Source: Globodera rostochiensis
Taxonomy: Eukaryota > Nematoda > Chromadorea > Rhabditida > Heteroderidae
Length of the DNA: 64,000 bases
NCBI GenBank assembly: GCA_018350325.1
Contig: JAEVLN010000008.1
Span: 1,240,001-1,304,000 of the forward strand
Reading direction: 5' to 3'
Shown: positions 10,403 to 20,475 of the stretch, piece by piece
Numbering within the stretch: position 1 is the stretch's first letter
Layout: the number at the start of each line of letters is the position of its first letter
Translations under genes and position numbers: made by a program
The notes under the pieces: model-generated
Seen by the model: the letters and a program-made list of their open reading frames with translations, nothing else
The model's database searches: none
Told to the model about the DNA's origin: nothing

Positions 10403-13400
10403 CTAAACGCCAAGTTCTGCCGTGGTCACTTTCAGTTGGAAGGCCGACTTGTGAGGCGGTTGTTGTTCCGTCAGGTTGAGGAAGGGAAAGGAGGAGAAAG
10501 TGCACAGCAACTGCACCCCCCGGTCCAGCCCATCGCGGTCATGGCAACGTAGCACGAAAGTGAGCCCGTGACGGAGAGGACCCGACACACGCGAATCGCA
10601 CAGCACGGACCATTTGGACTCGGAGAGCACCTCCTGTAAAAATTGACATTGGCACCTGCTGGAGGCAGGCCCATATTCAGGGGGGGGGCCAAGGGGGAGC
10701 TGTAAGTTTAAGGAAATGGTTAAAACCGGCCTTTTTTTATATAGGAGCCCCCCCCCCAAAAAAACAGGAGTGCCAGAATGCCCTCTTTTAGTGAAAAAAT
10801 AGTGCTCCTTGATTTGGCCAATTTGAAGTTTTTGGTTGCAAATCTCTTAACAAACTCGGCGGCGCCTATCGGCGCCGCCGACGCCTTCCCCTCAAAGTGA
10901 AGCAGAATTTTCAAAAAAAAATGGTTTTTTGAAAATTCTCAAGAAAACTGCCAATTTTTTGGAGCCAGTTGCAATATTTGGTCGCAGGTGATCTGGCCCC
11001 CTGACCGAAAAGGCTAGGAGCCCCCCCCCCCAGGGGATAGGAGATGCACGGCGCCCTGCCTGGAATGGAATGGAAGAGGAGAAGAAGCGCTGAAGAAAGG
11101 TGCGGGCGGAGAAGCCAAAGGCCAGACACCGCTGCAGATGTGCTAGCGATTGGTCGTGGCGAAAGAATGGCTCTTGGCCGGTGAAGCGGAGAAACCTTCG
11201 GAGGGGACGCGCGATGCTTTCCAAAACGGACTTTGCGGCCAAACGCGGGTCCATAGGCTCGACCTTAGCGGAAAATGGAGGCCAACCAAAAACTTCTAAA
11301 GCGGCTTCCTATTCAATTCATTATTTGTAATGGAAAAAAATGAAGTCAGTGCTTAAAGCGTCCGAACGGCCCGTCGTTGCCCACCTTCTGATGGACTCCT
11401 TCCATGGTGTCAGCGCTCATTTGCTGGACCTGCTCGAAAACGTCCTCCGTGCACCCAACCAAACGACATTTTCTTTTGCGGAATTGTCTCTCCCATTCGC
11501 ATTCCCTCCTGAACATTTCGCTGTGGCCGGCGACACGGCGTTGGATCGCGGTCTGAATGAAACGGAGAAATGCCATGCCGTTAATCCATAGGGAAACCAA
11601 CAGACGTGCATCAAAATACGTTCCGCCGCCTGTGGCAAAACGACCCCCTCGCCCCTTCCGTCGATGTCGTACAGCTTGAAGCCGGTGTTGGGCGGGGGGA
11701 CGGGCCGGAAGTGGGCAAGTGCGGAGGAACGGCGGGAGTTCTCGAGGAAAGGGTTGTGGAAGGGAAAGTGCGCGTGGTACAAACGGAGGACGGCCACCGC
11801 TGCCTGAATGTTCTGTCATTGAAGCAAATCGAGGCCAAAAACCTCCTGAATGCTCATCTGTCCAATTTGTTGCGTCCGCCATTCTCCGTCCTAAAAAGGG
11901 TGAAGAAAGTCCATAAAAATGAGGGAAAGGGAAAAGTACCGGGTCGCGGACAATCTGAACGGAAAACACGGGACGAAACTGTCGCAGTTCGAAGAACAGC
12001 CAAACGCAGTGGATGAACAAAAGAATGTCGAGCAGAGAGAGGGCAAATGAGAGGACGTAAGGAAGGTGTGCATTCCTTTGGTGGGCGGATTGAATGTAAT
12101 TGGAATGGAGAAGTGATCGGACCGACCTTTCGAGCAGTATCCGCACGATGTAGAAGAGCCAAAAGGCGAACAGAACAAAAAAGACAAAGAAGGCAAACGC
12201 GGCACGGTGGAGGAAAATGCGCGGAAGGTCAGCAGCTGAACGGCGCCAGAAAAGCACGTAAAGTGCCAAAAAGAGAAGGGCCTAGACGAGAAGGGACCAA
12301 ATGCCATCGGATGTTAAAAGGATGGGAGCTGAGAATTGTGAAGCTCTACGGCCTCAAATTCGGATTCCGTCCCATGCCTGACGCACACACTCGCAGTTTT
12401 ACCGTTTTCCCGCTCAAATTGAGAAGCTGACCCTAAAAGCGGAAATTAGAGGTTCCATTTGCCCGCCCGCCAGGAGGAAGTGCCAATCGGCGGCATAATG
12501 TCAGCCGACACTTTCTTTGTCCCAAGTCTCTAGTTCATTAAGCCCACCTGACAGTCGACTTGACAGCTTCCCAACTGCTCTATCCACTGCTGCTGTTGTT
12601 GGGCATTGTCCCCCACAAAAAGTCGCAATTGTCCGACGGCGTGGGGCAGTGCGGCCATCAGAGGGGCGGAGACGAGCGCGAGGAAAGAAAGGAGGAAAGT
12701 GGCGGAAAGCCAGCAGAAGCGGGAGCAGCGCCGCAAGAGAGCGGTGGGCAGGGAAATGGAAGGCGCAGGGCCCGGCAAAAAGGGCGCCTCGTCCTCGCCG
12801 AAGCCGCCGAAAGAATGTTCGCTGGTGGCGCCCGTAACCTGACAAATGAAAGTTCGAAACGGCAGACAAATGAAAGTTCGAAACGACAGACAAATGAAAG
12901 TTCGAAACGACAGACAAATGAAAGTTCGAAACGACAGACAAATGAAAGTTCGAAACGACAGACAAATGAAAGTTCGAAACGACAGACAAATGAAAGTTCG
13001 AAACGACAGACAAATGAAAGTTCGAAACGACAGACAAATGAAAGTTCGAAACGACAGACAAATCCCATTCGGAAAGAGGGGGGGCTAAACTGTCGTTTAC
13101 CGGTGTAAAATGTTTTCAGTAATTAGAGGGGGAGAGGAGTCGATTGGTACATGACGACGGAAAACATTTTACACCGGTAAACGACCGTTTTCCAAGAGGG
13201 GTCTTTTTGGGTCGATTCTAAAAATATTTAATCATTCGATCGTAAACATTTTGGCAAAAGCATTAAACATGAGCGCGGAAGCGCAATTTGTTAAAGGAAA
13301 TCGATTAATCAATATTTACGATCACTGACCACAGTTGTGTTCTCCGCCCACCGGTCGTCCAAAGCGTCCATCTTTGACGGTCCCTGGTCAATTGAGGCAA

Positions 13401-13447
13401 ATTGTTGGCAGAAAAGTTTAATCTGCTGCAAACCTCGCTGGCAGCAG
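10403..13447 (-). CDS. vang-1: Van Gogh-like (Vangl) planar cell polarity membrane protein
   Basis: Ten exons in phase (13330-13447, 12548-12838, 12403-12432, 12127-12281, 11940-12075, 11843-11890, 11606-11803, 11385-11552, 11060-11263, 10403-10633) give 525 residues; the extreme N terminus is not located. Diagnostic matches to Vangl1/2 are DDRWAENTTVVTGATSEHS, four hydrophobic membrane segments, FFELRQFRPVFSVQIVRD, MSIQEAAVAVL and MDPRLAAKSVLESIARP. Vangl is a four-pass plasma-membrane protein that works with Prickle and Dishevelled in planar cell polarity. Exon 12403-12432 is only 30 nt, but its ten codons align one-to-one with Vangl. The intron at 10634-11059 must begin GC (CAG/GCAGGG) to keep frame. 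The C terminus ELGV has V at position 0 but L at -2, unlike the class I PDZ ligand ETSV of vertebrate Vangl. Confidence 0.93.
12844..13059 (-). repeat. 24-bp minisatellite, nine copies, abutting a 3' splice site
   Basis: Nine near-identical 24-bp units (plus strand AATGAAAGTTCGAAACGACA then GACA) lie in the first resolved V​angl intron. Read in the gene's sense each unit contains TTTCATTTGTCTG; the last one reads TTTCATTTGTCAG and is the acceptor used for the exon ending at 12838. The unit has no stop in several frames on either strand, which generates spurious ORFs. Confidence 0.9.
13092..13185. repeat. Hairpin with 26-bp perfect inverted repeat
   Basis: Bases 13092-13117 (GTCGTTTACCGGTGTAAAAT followed by GTTTTC) are exactly complementary to 13160-13185, with a 42-nt loop. 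It lies in the same Vangl intron as the 24-bp minisatellite. It could be a small MITE or an intronic RNA hairpin. Confidence 0.85.
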
Positions 13448-13782
13448 CTGAAAATTGAGGTGCCATGAAATTGGGCTGATAATGCGCGTGGTGGAGATGA
13501 TCAGAGACATCAAAGCGATTTCGGTGGAATGAAACGGCCTTTGAACTGCCGACGGGGGTGTTCAGCGAGCGTCGGCGATTGGAGAAAGTCCTTTCGGAAA
13601 TGACTGAAGACATTGGCCAAAAGAAGGGAGGAGGGGGAGACTGTCGAGTGGAAAAGCTGAACGACAAAGGCAAATGTTTTCTTTTGTTGGGGAAGACAAA
13701 AAATGTTTATTTTGAGAATGGACGATGGAAATGAAAGAACGACGGACAGAGGGCAAAAGGGGGGGGGGGCGATCGATAACAG
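13448..13782 (-). other. Probable 5' region of the Vangl gene, start unresolved
   Basis: The first resolved Vangl exon needs an upstream exon ending in phase 2. A minus-strand frame over roughly 13450-13620 (starting MSSVISERTFSNRRRS) is Ser/Arg-rich like Vangl N termini, but it ends in the wrong phase for any GT donor I can find. The initiating exon is therefore left open. Confidence 0.3.
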
Positions 13783-14209
13783 ATGGACGCTGTGGAGGAG
13801 GCGCGGTCGGACGACTGGGAGGGCGCGGGGATTGCAAGGGAATGGCCGACTGCTGGAAAGCACCCGCCGCCGTTGGGAAAGGATAAGAATGACTCATCGC
13901 CCCCCCCACCGCCGCCGGGTCCCGCCCGATTGGGGTCATCTGAACGCAAAAAGGTAGGAATTAGTCTTTTAAAGAAATTTACCTTAAAATTTGCAGATTT
14001 CCAACCCCCTCCCCTTCCATCTCAATTCCTTCTCACAACCCTCGCCTACCTTAAACCAAGCGGAAAAGGCAAGGCTCCCCTCTCACTTCAAAGCCACCAA
14101 CACGGAGCAGGGGCGACGAAGTGTAATCCGAAGGAAAATGCCATTCGTCTCAATGGCGATAACGAAACGAAGGCCATCCCTCCCCTTCCCCATCATTCGA
14201 CGCAACTGA
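13783..14209 (+). CDS. Possible small two-exon gene antisense to Vangl 5' region
   Basis: Exons 13783-13953 and 13997-14209 are joined in phase 0 by a consensus nematode intron (AAG/GTAGGA...TTTGCAG/ATT, 43 nt). The 127-residue product starts MDAVEEARSDDWEG, has a Pro run in the middle and ends with a basic tail (ITKRRPSLPF). An AATAAA follows at about 14266. I recognise no domain. The good splice sites favour a real gene; low complexity and position opposite a likely Vangl 5' exon argue against it. Confidence 0.3.
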
Positions 14210-14680
14210 ACATTCGATCAGCCAAAAATCAACAAAGTCGGTCGATCTCCCCGTTGGATAATTTGACAATAAATGAACGTATTTCTATGACTTTCCCATT
14301 TAAACGGTCAATTGACAGAATTTATGTATTTGCATTTATGCAACGAAAATGGGATAAAAAAGTGATGAGAATGAGTGCACGGTTGTGGCTGCAGCTTCAA
14401 ATGGAAGGACAATAGAAAATAAGCACAAATCATTAAAAGGGTACAGAAGTGCAAATTAACGATTCAACAACAATCGAGAAAATGAGAAATGCAAATCTTT
14501 AGTTTTTCAATTGAACATTGCATTGAGATCAGCGGGTGATCTATATAAACTAGAAATCGACCGGGCCGAGTCGCATCCTCCGAATGAATGTTTGCAGTTT
14601 CTGTAGGAAGACCGACTTTTGGCCCGTCGGTTCTCTCTGTTTGGCAGGATCTTTCCCGCATTGGCCGGCCACACACACTG

Positions 14681-17600
14681 TCAAACGAGGAGAGGCGTTG
14701 TCGCAGTGGCATTGGCATTTGAACAGTCCCTCGAGTTCCTTCTGTTGTCAACGACGGGGTCAGGGGGCCCCGGAGAAGAGGCGGGAGAAGGACACCAAAA
14801 CGACTGCGCATTGCCAACGCATCCTTTGCTGAAAGCTAGAACAATTGCCCCAAATATAGTAAAAGAATTCAGAAAAGTCGACCTGAACGGACTCTTTAAC
14901 CCATCTGAGAGTTGAAAGTAGGAGTACCGGTGCGCGTTCAGTCGTTCATTGGTTGTAACGGCGACGAGAATCTGTCAAAAATATAAATAAAATATATAAA
15001 CGAGAGGCCAAAATGACCAACCGAATAAACTAATTACCTGATAAAATTGGATACAAAGCAAAGCCGTGACGAAAAAAAAATAGTTAGCCGAGAAGAAGCC
15101 CAGCATGGCGACAAACGGCATGCAGAAAAGAACGTTGGTGCCGGAGATTTGACCACAAACATCACGCCAATCTGTTAAACCCATTTAAAACGAATGCCAA
15201 AATCGGGTCCCACCCAACTCATCCATAGAGCATAACTGGTTACACTACGTTTTGTCCCCAGCAAAAATGGTACGTTTTGCCACCCCAGCAAAAATGGTAC
15301 GTTTTGCCTCCGATCATTTTGCCTCCGGTACGGTTTGGCAATGTTACGTTTCTTGAATGATTTTGAGCATGTGTTTGAATGTTTTTGAGGTCAAAAGATT
15401 CCGAAAAAATTTTGGAATAGAAAAACCTTCGAATTCGGGTCCGGGGTTCGAAATTGACCGAAATTTAGTTTTTGATGAGTTGGCAAAATGTAACATTTTT
15501 GCTGAGGAGGCAAAACGTCCATTTTTGCTGGGGAGGCAAAACGTACCATTTTAGCTGGGGAGGCAAAACGTACCGGAGGCAAAATGATCGGAGGCAAAAC
15601 GTACGGACACCAGCATAACTTGCTTCAGCCTTAACCAATTTAGTAAGTCTTAACGCCACTCGTTATCAAGTGATAAGGCCATAACTTTTTTGATATTTGT
15701 CCAATCACAAAGCTTTAACTTAATGTTAGCTTCAACTATTCGAGATCTTTCGAGTGGCGTTAAAACTTTCTAAATCGGTTAAGGTTGAAGCAAGTTATGC
15801 TCCATGGATGAGTTGGGTTTACCCCGCCAAAATCAGTCCCTTACTGACACACCGCTGGTTAATCAGCCAAACTTACAGAAAAGGCATCCGAAGAACACGA
15901 GAAGGCAGGAGAATTCAAGCACGAGAAGATAGACAATGAAAGTTCCTCAAATTTGTGGGGGATGTCTTTCACAAAAAAAAAAAAGAAGAAATTCTTTGAA
16001 ATTCCACCCAAAATGGGGGGGGGGGGGGGAAACATTGATTAAAAGGCGCAATTATTTTTTACTGTGATTCTTTTCGCCGATGCAATTGGCCACCCACGGA
16101 CCTTAAAGGGTTTATTCGGCGATTAAACAACAAATTATGTATCATTATGAATAAACTCTCACAATGATGGTCAAAGCGAAGAATGCATTTGTCGCAGACT
16201 CTGAAAGATTTGTAATTTAAAAAGCAAACAAATCACAGCATTTACTGGCAATGTTTGGAGCGTAACGGTCGCTTGATCAAACACGTGGAGCAGAAGTTCC
16301 CTTTCCACAAAGGCTCCTCCGTCATCCAAATGATCATTTGGCAGCGTTCCTTCCAATTAATTCCAAATTAAAAAATACCAAAATAAATTTCCAACTCTGT
16401 GCGCGACAGTGAAAATGCCCGGATTGGAGAGACAAATTTGGTAAGTGAGGAAAGGGATAAGGACGAGACAAAAGAAGAAGGCGATTTGCATATGCCATGG
16501 GACGGCCGAATGGAGGAAGAGCAACCAGCCAAAGATACAGAAGAATTTGGAGGCGATTGTGAGGCCAAAAAGGAACACACGAATGGCCAATTCACGTCGG
16601 TCCTTGGCAAAATGTCTGAAAAACAAATGACAAAATATCAACAAAAAAGGCATTGACCGAAAAGTAAGCAAAAGGATGGCACCGAGCAAAGCGAAGAGTT
16701 CGGCTTTCACCACGTAATTGAAGAGAGAATTTGCGACGAAACTCGCCAGAAATAAAGCAAAAAATGGCAACGAAAAAACGACGTTTTGAGAGATTTTCTG
16801 AACAGCCGATTTTAAGATTTTATTAAGCGCATTTTCGGAGTTAGCATTGGACTTACATTGCTTTCAGATAAATGTTGAGTGAAAGTCGAGGGGAATATTC
16901 CCCGTTCCCGGCCAGCCAATTCGATCATTCGCACCGAAAAATGATCGTTTTTGCGCCTTGCGATGTCCAAAGGTGTTTCCTTCTCTTTGTTCAATGGCAC
17001 CAAATTCACTTCGAGTTCAAGCAGTGCGCTGACCGCCGTGTGATTGCTTTGGACAACAGCCCAATGGAGTGGAGTGTTTCTTAACGTCAAAACCGTGCAA
17101 TTTGGCGGCCTTTCCCTTCACTCCAGTACCGATAAGTGTTGTCCGCCTTTTCCAAATCCGCGCCCATTTTCGCCAACATTCGCAATGGGTCCTTGCTGTA
17201 CACCTTAAAGGCCGCCCAAATGGCCGGCGTCATCTTCGTGGTGTCCTGTTCGTCCGGGGACTGACCCATCGCGATCAAATACGCCGCCACGGGGGTACAG
17301 CCGAACTGGATGGCAATGTGGAGAGCGGTGAAGCCTTTTGGAGGGACTTTGTCACAGCAAAAGAAAAGGGGAAAACCTTCCACATCACGCATAGACCAAT
17401 CGGCGTTATTCCGAATCTTTAATTATAGAACAATTAGCGATGATTCGAATGGATTGTCGCCCCCCCCAAAAGGACAACAATTGCCAATTGATTTCAAAAA
17501 TGCGTAGTCATTCTGACCAGAAGTGCCACCATTCGGCCGTGTCCGTGTCTGGCAGCCCAATGCAAAGGAGTTGACGCGAGAACACCACCGATGGCATTCA

Positions 17601-17975
17601 CATTGGCCCCACTATCAATCAACAATTGGGCAACCTCAAAAAATAAAATTTAAATTTAAAACAATTAATTATTTTTACCTCGATTCGATTATTAATTGCT
17701 GCCCAGTGGAGAAGAGAGCAGTCGTCCTGGTCCACCTTGAAATAATGGCTAAATCGAATAAAACTTAAGCGGATTATTGCCGCGTTCGCTGTAATTTTTG
17801 CGGAAGCCAAAAGCCTTTTCAATGTGCCGACATCGCCAAATTGTGCGCATTGTCTCGCCTCCAAATCGGCATTTGGCGCTGTGCCGGCATTTATTGAACT
17901 CGACGAAAAATTTGAAGGAATTGGCTGTCCGTCGTCATCGTTTTGAAAATGCATTGGACGGATCGAAGAAAGCAT
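14681..17975 (-). CDS. ZDHHC17/13-like ankyrin-repeat DHHC palmitoyltransferase
   Basis: Fourteen exons, all phases agreeing, give 617 residues, close to human ZDHHC17. The N-terminal ankyrin repeats contain [51 protein letters not shown] and [16 protein letters not shown]. Next come membrane segments, then the DHHC cysteine-rich domain [22 protein letters not shown](I)[19 protein letters not shown], with the catalytic DHHC cysteine intact. More membrane helices and a [10 protein letters not shown] motif follow. The enzyme family S-acylates synaptic and trafficking proteins at the Golgi. The 45 nt at 17736-17780 are in frame without stop; alignment favours removing them as a GC-AG intron. Intron 15172-15876 hosts nested transposable elements. 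Start chosen at 17975; 17954 is an alternative in frame. Confidence 0.93.
15213..15817. mobile_element. Foldback element interrupted by a second element
   Basis: The ends CCCAACTCATCCATAGAGCA (from 15213) and TGCTCCATGGATGAGTTGGG (to 15817) are inverted repeats with one mismatch. The inner arms (TGCTTCAGCCTTAACC at 15620, GGTTGAAGCA near 15784, and CGCCACTCG with CGAGTGGCG) continue the fold once the insert at 15238-15611 is removed. It lies in the 705-nt intron of the ZDHHC17-like gene. Confidence 0.85.
15238..15611. mobile_element. 374-bp element with 9-bp target-site duplication
   Basis: The element is bounded by direct copies of AGCATAACT (15229-15237 and 15612-15620). Its ends are inverted and made of short repeats of TACGTTTTGCC: the left starts GGTTACACTACGTTTTG, the right finishes CAAAACGTACGGACACC. 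The centre carries the dispersed core TTCGAATTCGGGTCCGGGGT (15428-15447). A 9-bp duplication is typical of Mutator-like elements. No coding sequence. Confidence 0.85.
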
Positions 17976-18638
17976 ACTTCTGAAGAAATTGGGAACCGAC
18001 GCGATAAGCAAAAGAACGATCCGATAATGAGCCACACTCCCTCTTCGAACAAAAGTCTCTTAAAAGTCCATTGACCCCCCCCCCGTCCAATCCAACCAAT
18101 GAATCAAACAAAAGGCCCCACCTCCTGTCCATGAGATTGCCCGGGTCCGATCTCCGCTGTCTTTGCCACTCGATGGCTTCTTCGCTTATTGAAAATGTCA
18201 TATAAAGTGATGTTTTATCACGCATAAGTGTAAGAATAAACGGGTTTTTGCATATCCGAACAAATGTTACGCACATAACAAAAACCATATTTATATAGCA
18301 GATTTATTGGAGCCTTTTAAGTACAGAAATTGAATGAATGCATTTGAGATTGTTGTTGTTGATTCGTTTATATGTTCAGCAAAATAAACGAGAAACACAA
18401 AATAGCAACAATTAAAGCAGAAAGGCGCAATTCTCTTCGAAAAAGGCAAAAAATAAAATAAATTTAAAAGAAATGAGAATTTTGGGATGAATAAAGGGAA
18501 CAAGCGGCCCCATCAGCTAAACACAAAGGTCGCTGAGAAGTGAGGTTTATGAGAAAGCACAAAATAATTTGTTTGAAAGGAACCCATCACACTAAACACA
18601 ACGCCCTGTCTTCAATCGAAAGATAAAGTCCAAAAGAA
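17976..18638. other. Intergenic gap upstream of ZDHHC17-like gene
   Basis: Holds the promoter or 5' flank of the ZDHHC17-like gene and the 3' flank of the Rab-like gene. A C run lies at 18076-18084. No exon, RNA gene or repeat family is recognised. Confidence 0.4.
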
Positions 18639-20168
18639 TCAAACAAATGTCGGAGAGGGCCCGCCGCCTCCGGCGCAACAACGCGGCGTTACACCCAAAA
18701 GCCGCCCATTGAGAGGCTTCTCGTCCGACATGACTCCGTCGATGTGAAACGCGGAAGAGAGGTGATCAGACTCCTCGGAATCGGAATTTAGCGCTAAAAG
18801 TGAATGCGACTGATAGGAAATTTGCGACTAAAACTTGTCAACGAATGTCGTCAAGTTCAGGACTAGGGTTCCACTCCAACTCGTTCTGGAACCTCTTCCC
18901 CAGGCGAAGTTTTGTACAAAATTATTGGGTGAGAATGCCGCCGCGCGTAATTACCCGAGGTCAGAAGTCGGTCTCTCATCACCGTTGCAAGTTCCACGAA
19001 TGCTTCGTCACAATTTATGCCCGTCTTTGCACTCACTTCGTAAATGGACACACCAATTTTCTTCGCCAAGCTAAAAGCAGCGAGAATAATTCGGAGGTTC
19101 CACCCATCCTTTGTCATTATTTGGAGTAACATTTTTTATAAGTTTAAATATTTTAAAATCTTTTTGTTCTAATTTTTTGAGTTTGGAGAATTAATCAAAA
19201 TGGGAATTTCGAAGCGAATTCTTTATATTTACAGTAAATCCGCCCCCTAAAAATTAAGCAAAATTCAGCAGTTTTTGGACCGAAATTCAAAATTTCTCGG
19301 CGGCGCCTATTGGCAGCCCCAACCCCTTCCCCCGCCCAAAAGCTTAAAATAGGCCTAAAAAGGGCACTAAAGCAAAAAGGGGCCACTTTCTTAATAATTT
19401 TTTTGCGAATTTTTCCTAAAATTCCTTCTCCCAAACGCAAATTATTAAGAGAAATTGTTGCTGGTGAGAAATAGTAATTGCTACAAAACAAATTCGCATT
19501 TATACCAAAAAAAAGGTTTTGCCTAATTATTTGGACCCCTAAACCTTATTTTATCTTCCATGTCTTTATTTTGCAAAATATTCGATGGAAGCCCTAATTC
19601 TTTTTATTATGATATAAAACGCACTTTTCGGCACGATCAAAGTCCACTTTCCTTTCGGATTCCAAATCCGCCTTATTGCCCACCATGAGGAGGACGGCGT
19701 TTTGCGGCGCGTGTTCCTTCACTTGTCTGAGCCAATAATTCTCCAAATTTTCAAACGATTTTTCGTTAGTCTAAAAATGAAAATTTTAAGGCCATTACTG
19801 CTAAGTTCAATTTACCAGGTCGTACACACACATAACCCCGTGGGCGGAATGGTAATAGGAGTTGTAAATCGTCCGGTACCTTTCCATGCCTAATTTGTAA
19901 CAATCATTCGAACCGTTAAAAGAAAACAACGTACCCGCGGTGTCCCTAAATTTTTTGGATTGTTCATAAATGCAAAAGTGTTGACCCACCAAAGTTCCAA
20001 CCGAATTTTGTCCCGTCCTATTTTGATGGTCTTCAGCTTAAAGTCGACGCCAAGCGTACTCACGTGGTCGGACCGAAAAGAATTCTCCGAAAATCTCAAC
20101 AGAATGCACGACTTTCCGCAATTGTGGTCGCCGACAACGACAATTTTGAACAAATAGTTGTAACTCAT
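18639..20168 (-). CDS. Divergent Rab-like small GTPase
   Basis: Six exons (19990-20168, 19935-19945, 19816-19889, 19625-19770, 18955-19070, 18639-18793) encode 226 residues. G motifs seen are P-loop GDHNCGKS, switch I STLGVDF, WDTAG, GNKADL and VSAK. The WDTAG motif is spread over three exons, the middle one only 11 nt. After DTAG the usual catalytic Gln is Met (DTAGMERYRTI). The C terminus has a CC pair, but 12 residues follow it (AGGGGPSPTFV region), so a standard prenylated Rab tail is not visible. Rab proteins direct vesicle traffic; the exact subfamily is not recognisable to me. The start lies 307 bp from the HID1 stop on the same strand, so co-transcription is possible. Confidence 0.85.
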
Positions 20169-20475
20169 CTACTGTTAAAGGATGGACTCTTCTGACATCA
20201 GAAGGGCCTAAAATACGATAAGAACTCGAAAAGCAACAAATAATTTAAAATCGCATTATTTACGCCACTTGACAGCAAATGCACAACATCAATTTAAAGT
20301 TTGCCAATGTATTATACAAGATGATTGTGTTATCACAAAATAAATAAATTGTACCGAATTACCAAATGATTAGAATGTGATTTGTCCATGCATTTCTATA
20401 ATCCAACTAATTGATTAAGCCGCAAAAAAACCCCCAACAAAATTTGTCGTTTTTTCTTTTCTTTTCCGCATTCCT

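Noticed and set aside
12501..13108. Frames on both strands encoding NESSKRQT or SVVSNFHL-type repeats
   Set aside because: The 24-bp array has no stop in several frames; it lies in a Vangl intron supported by alignment on both sides.
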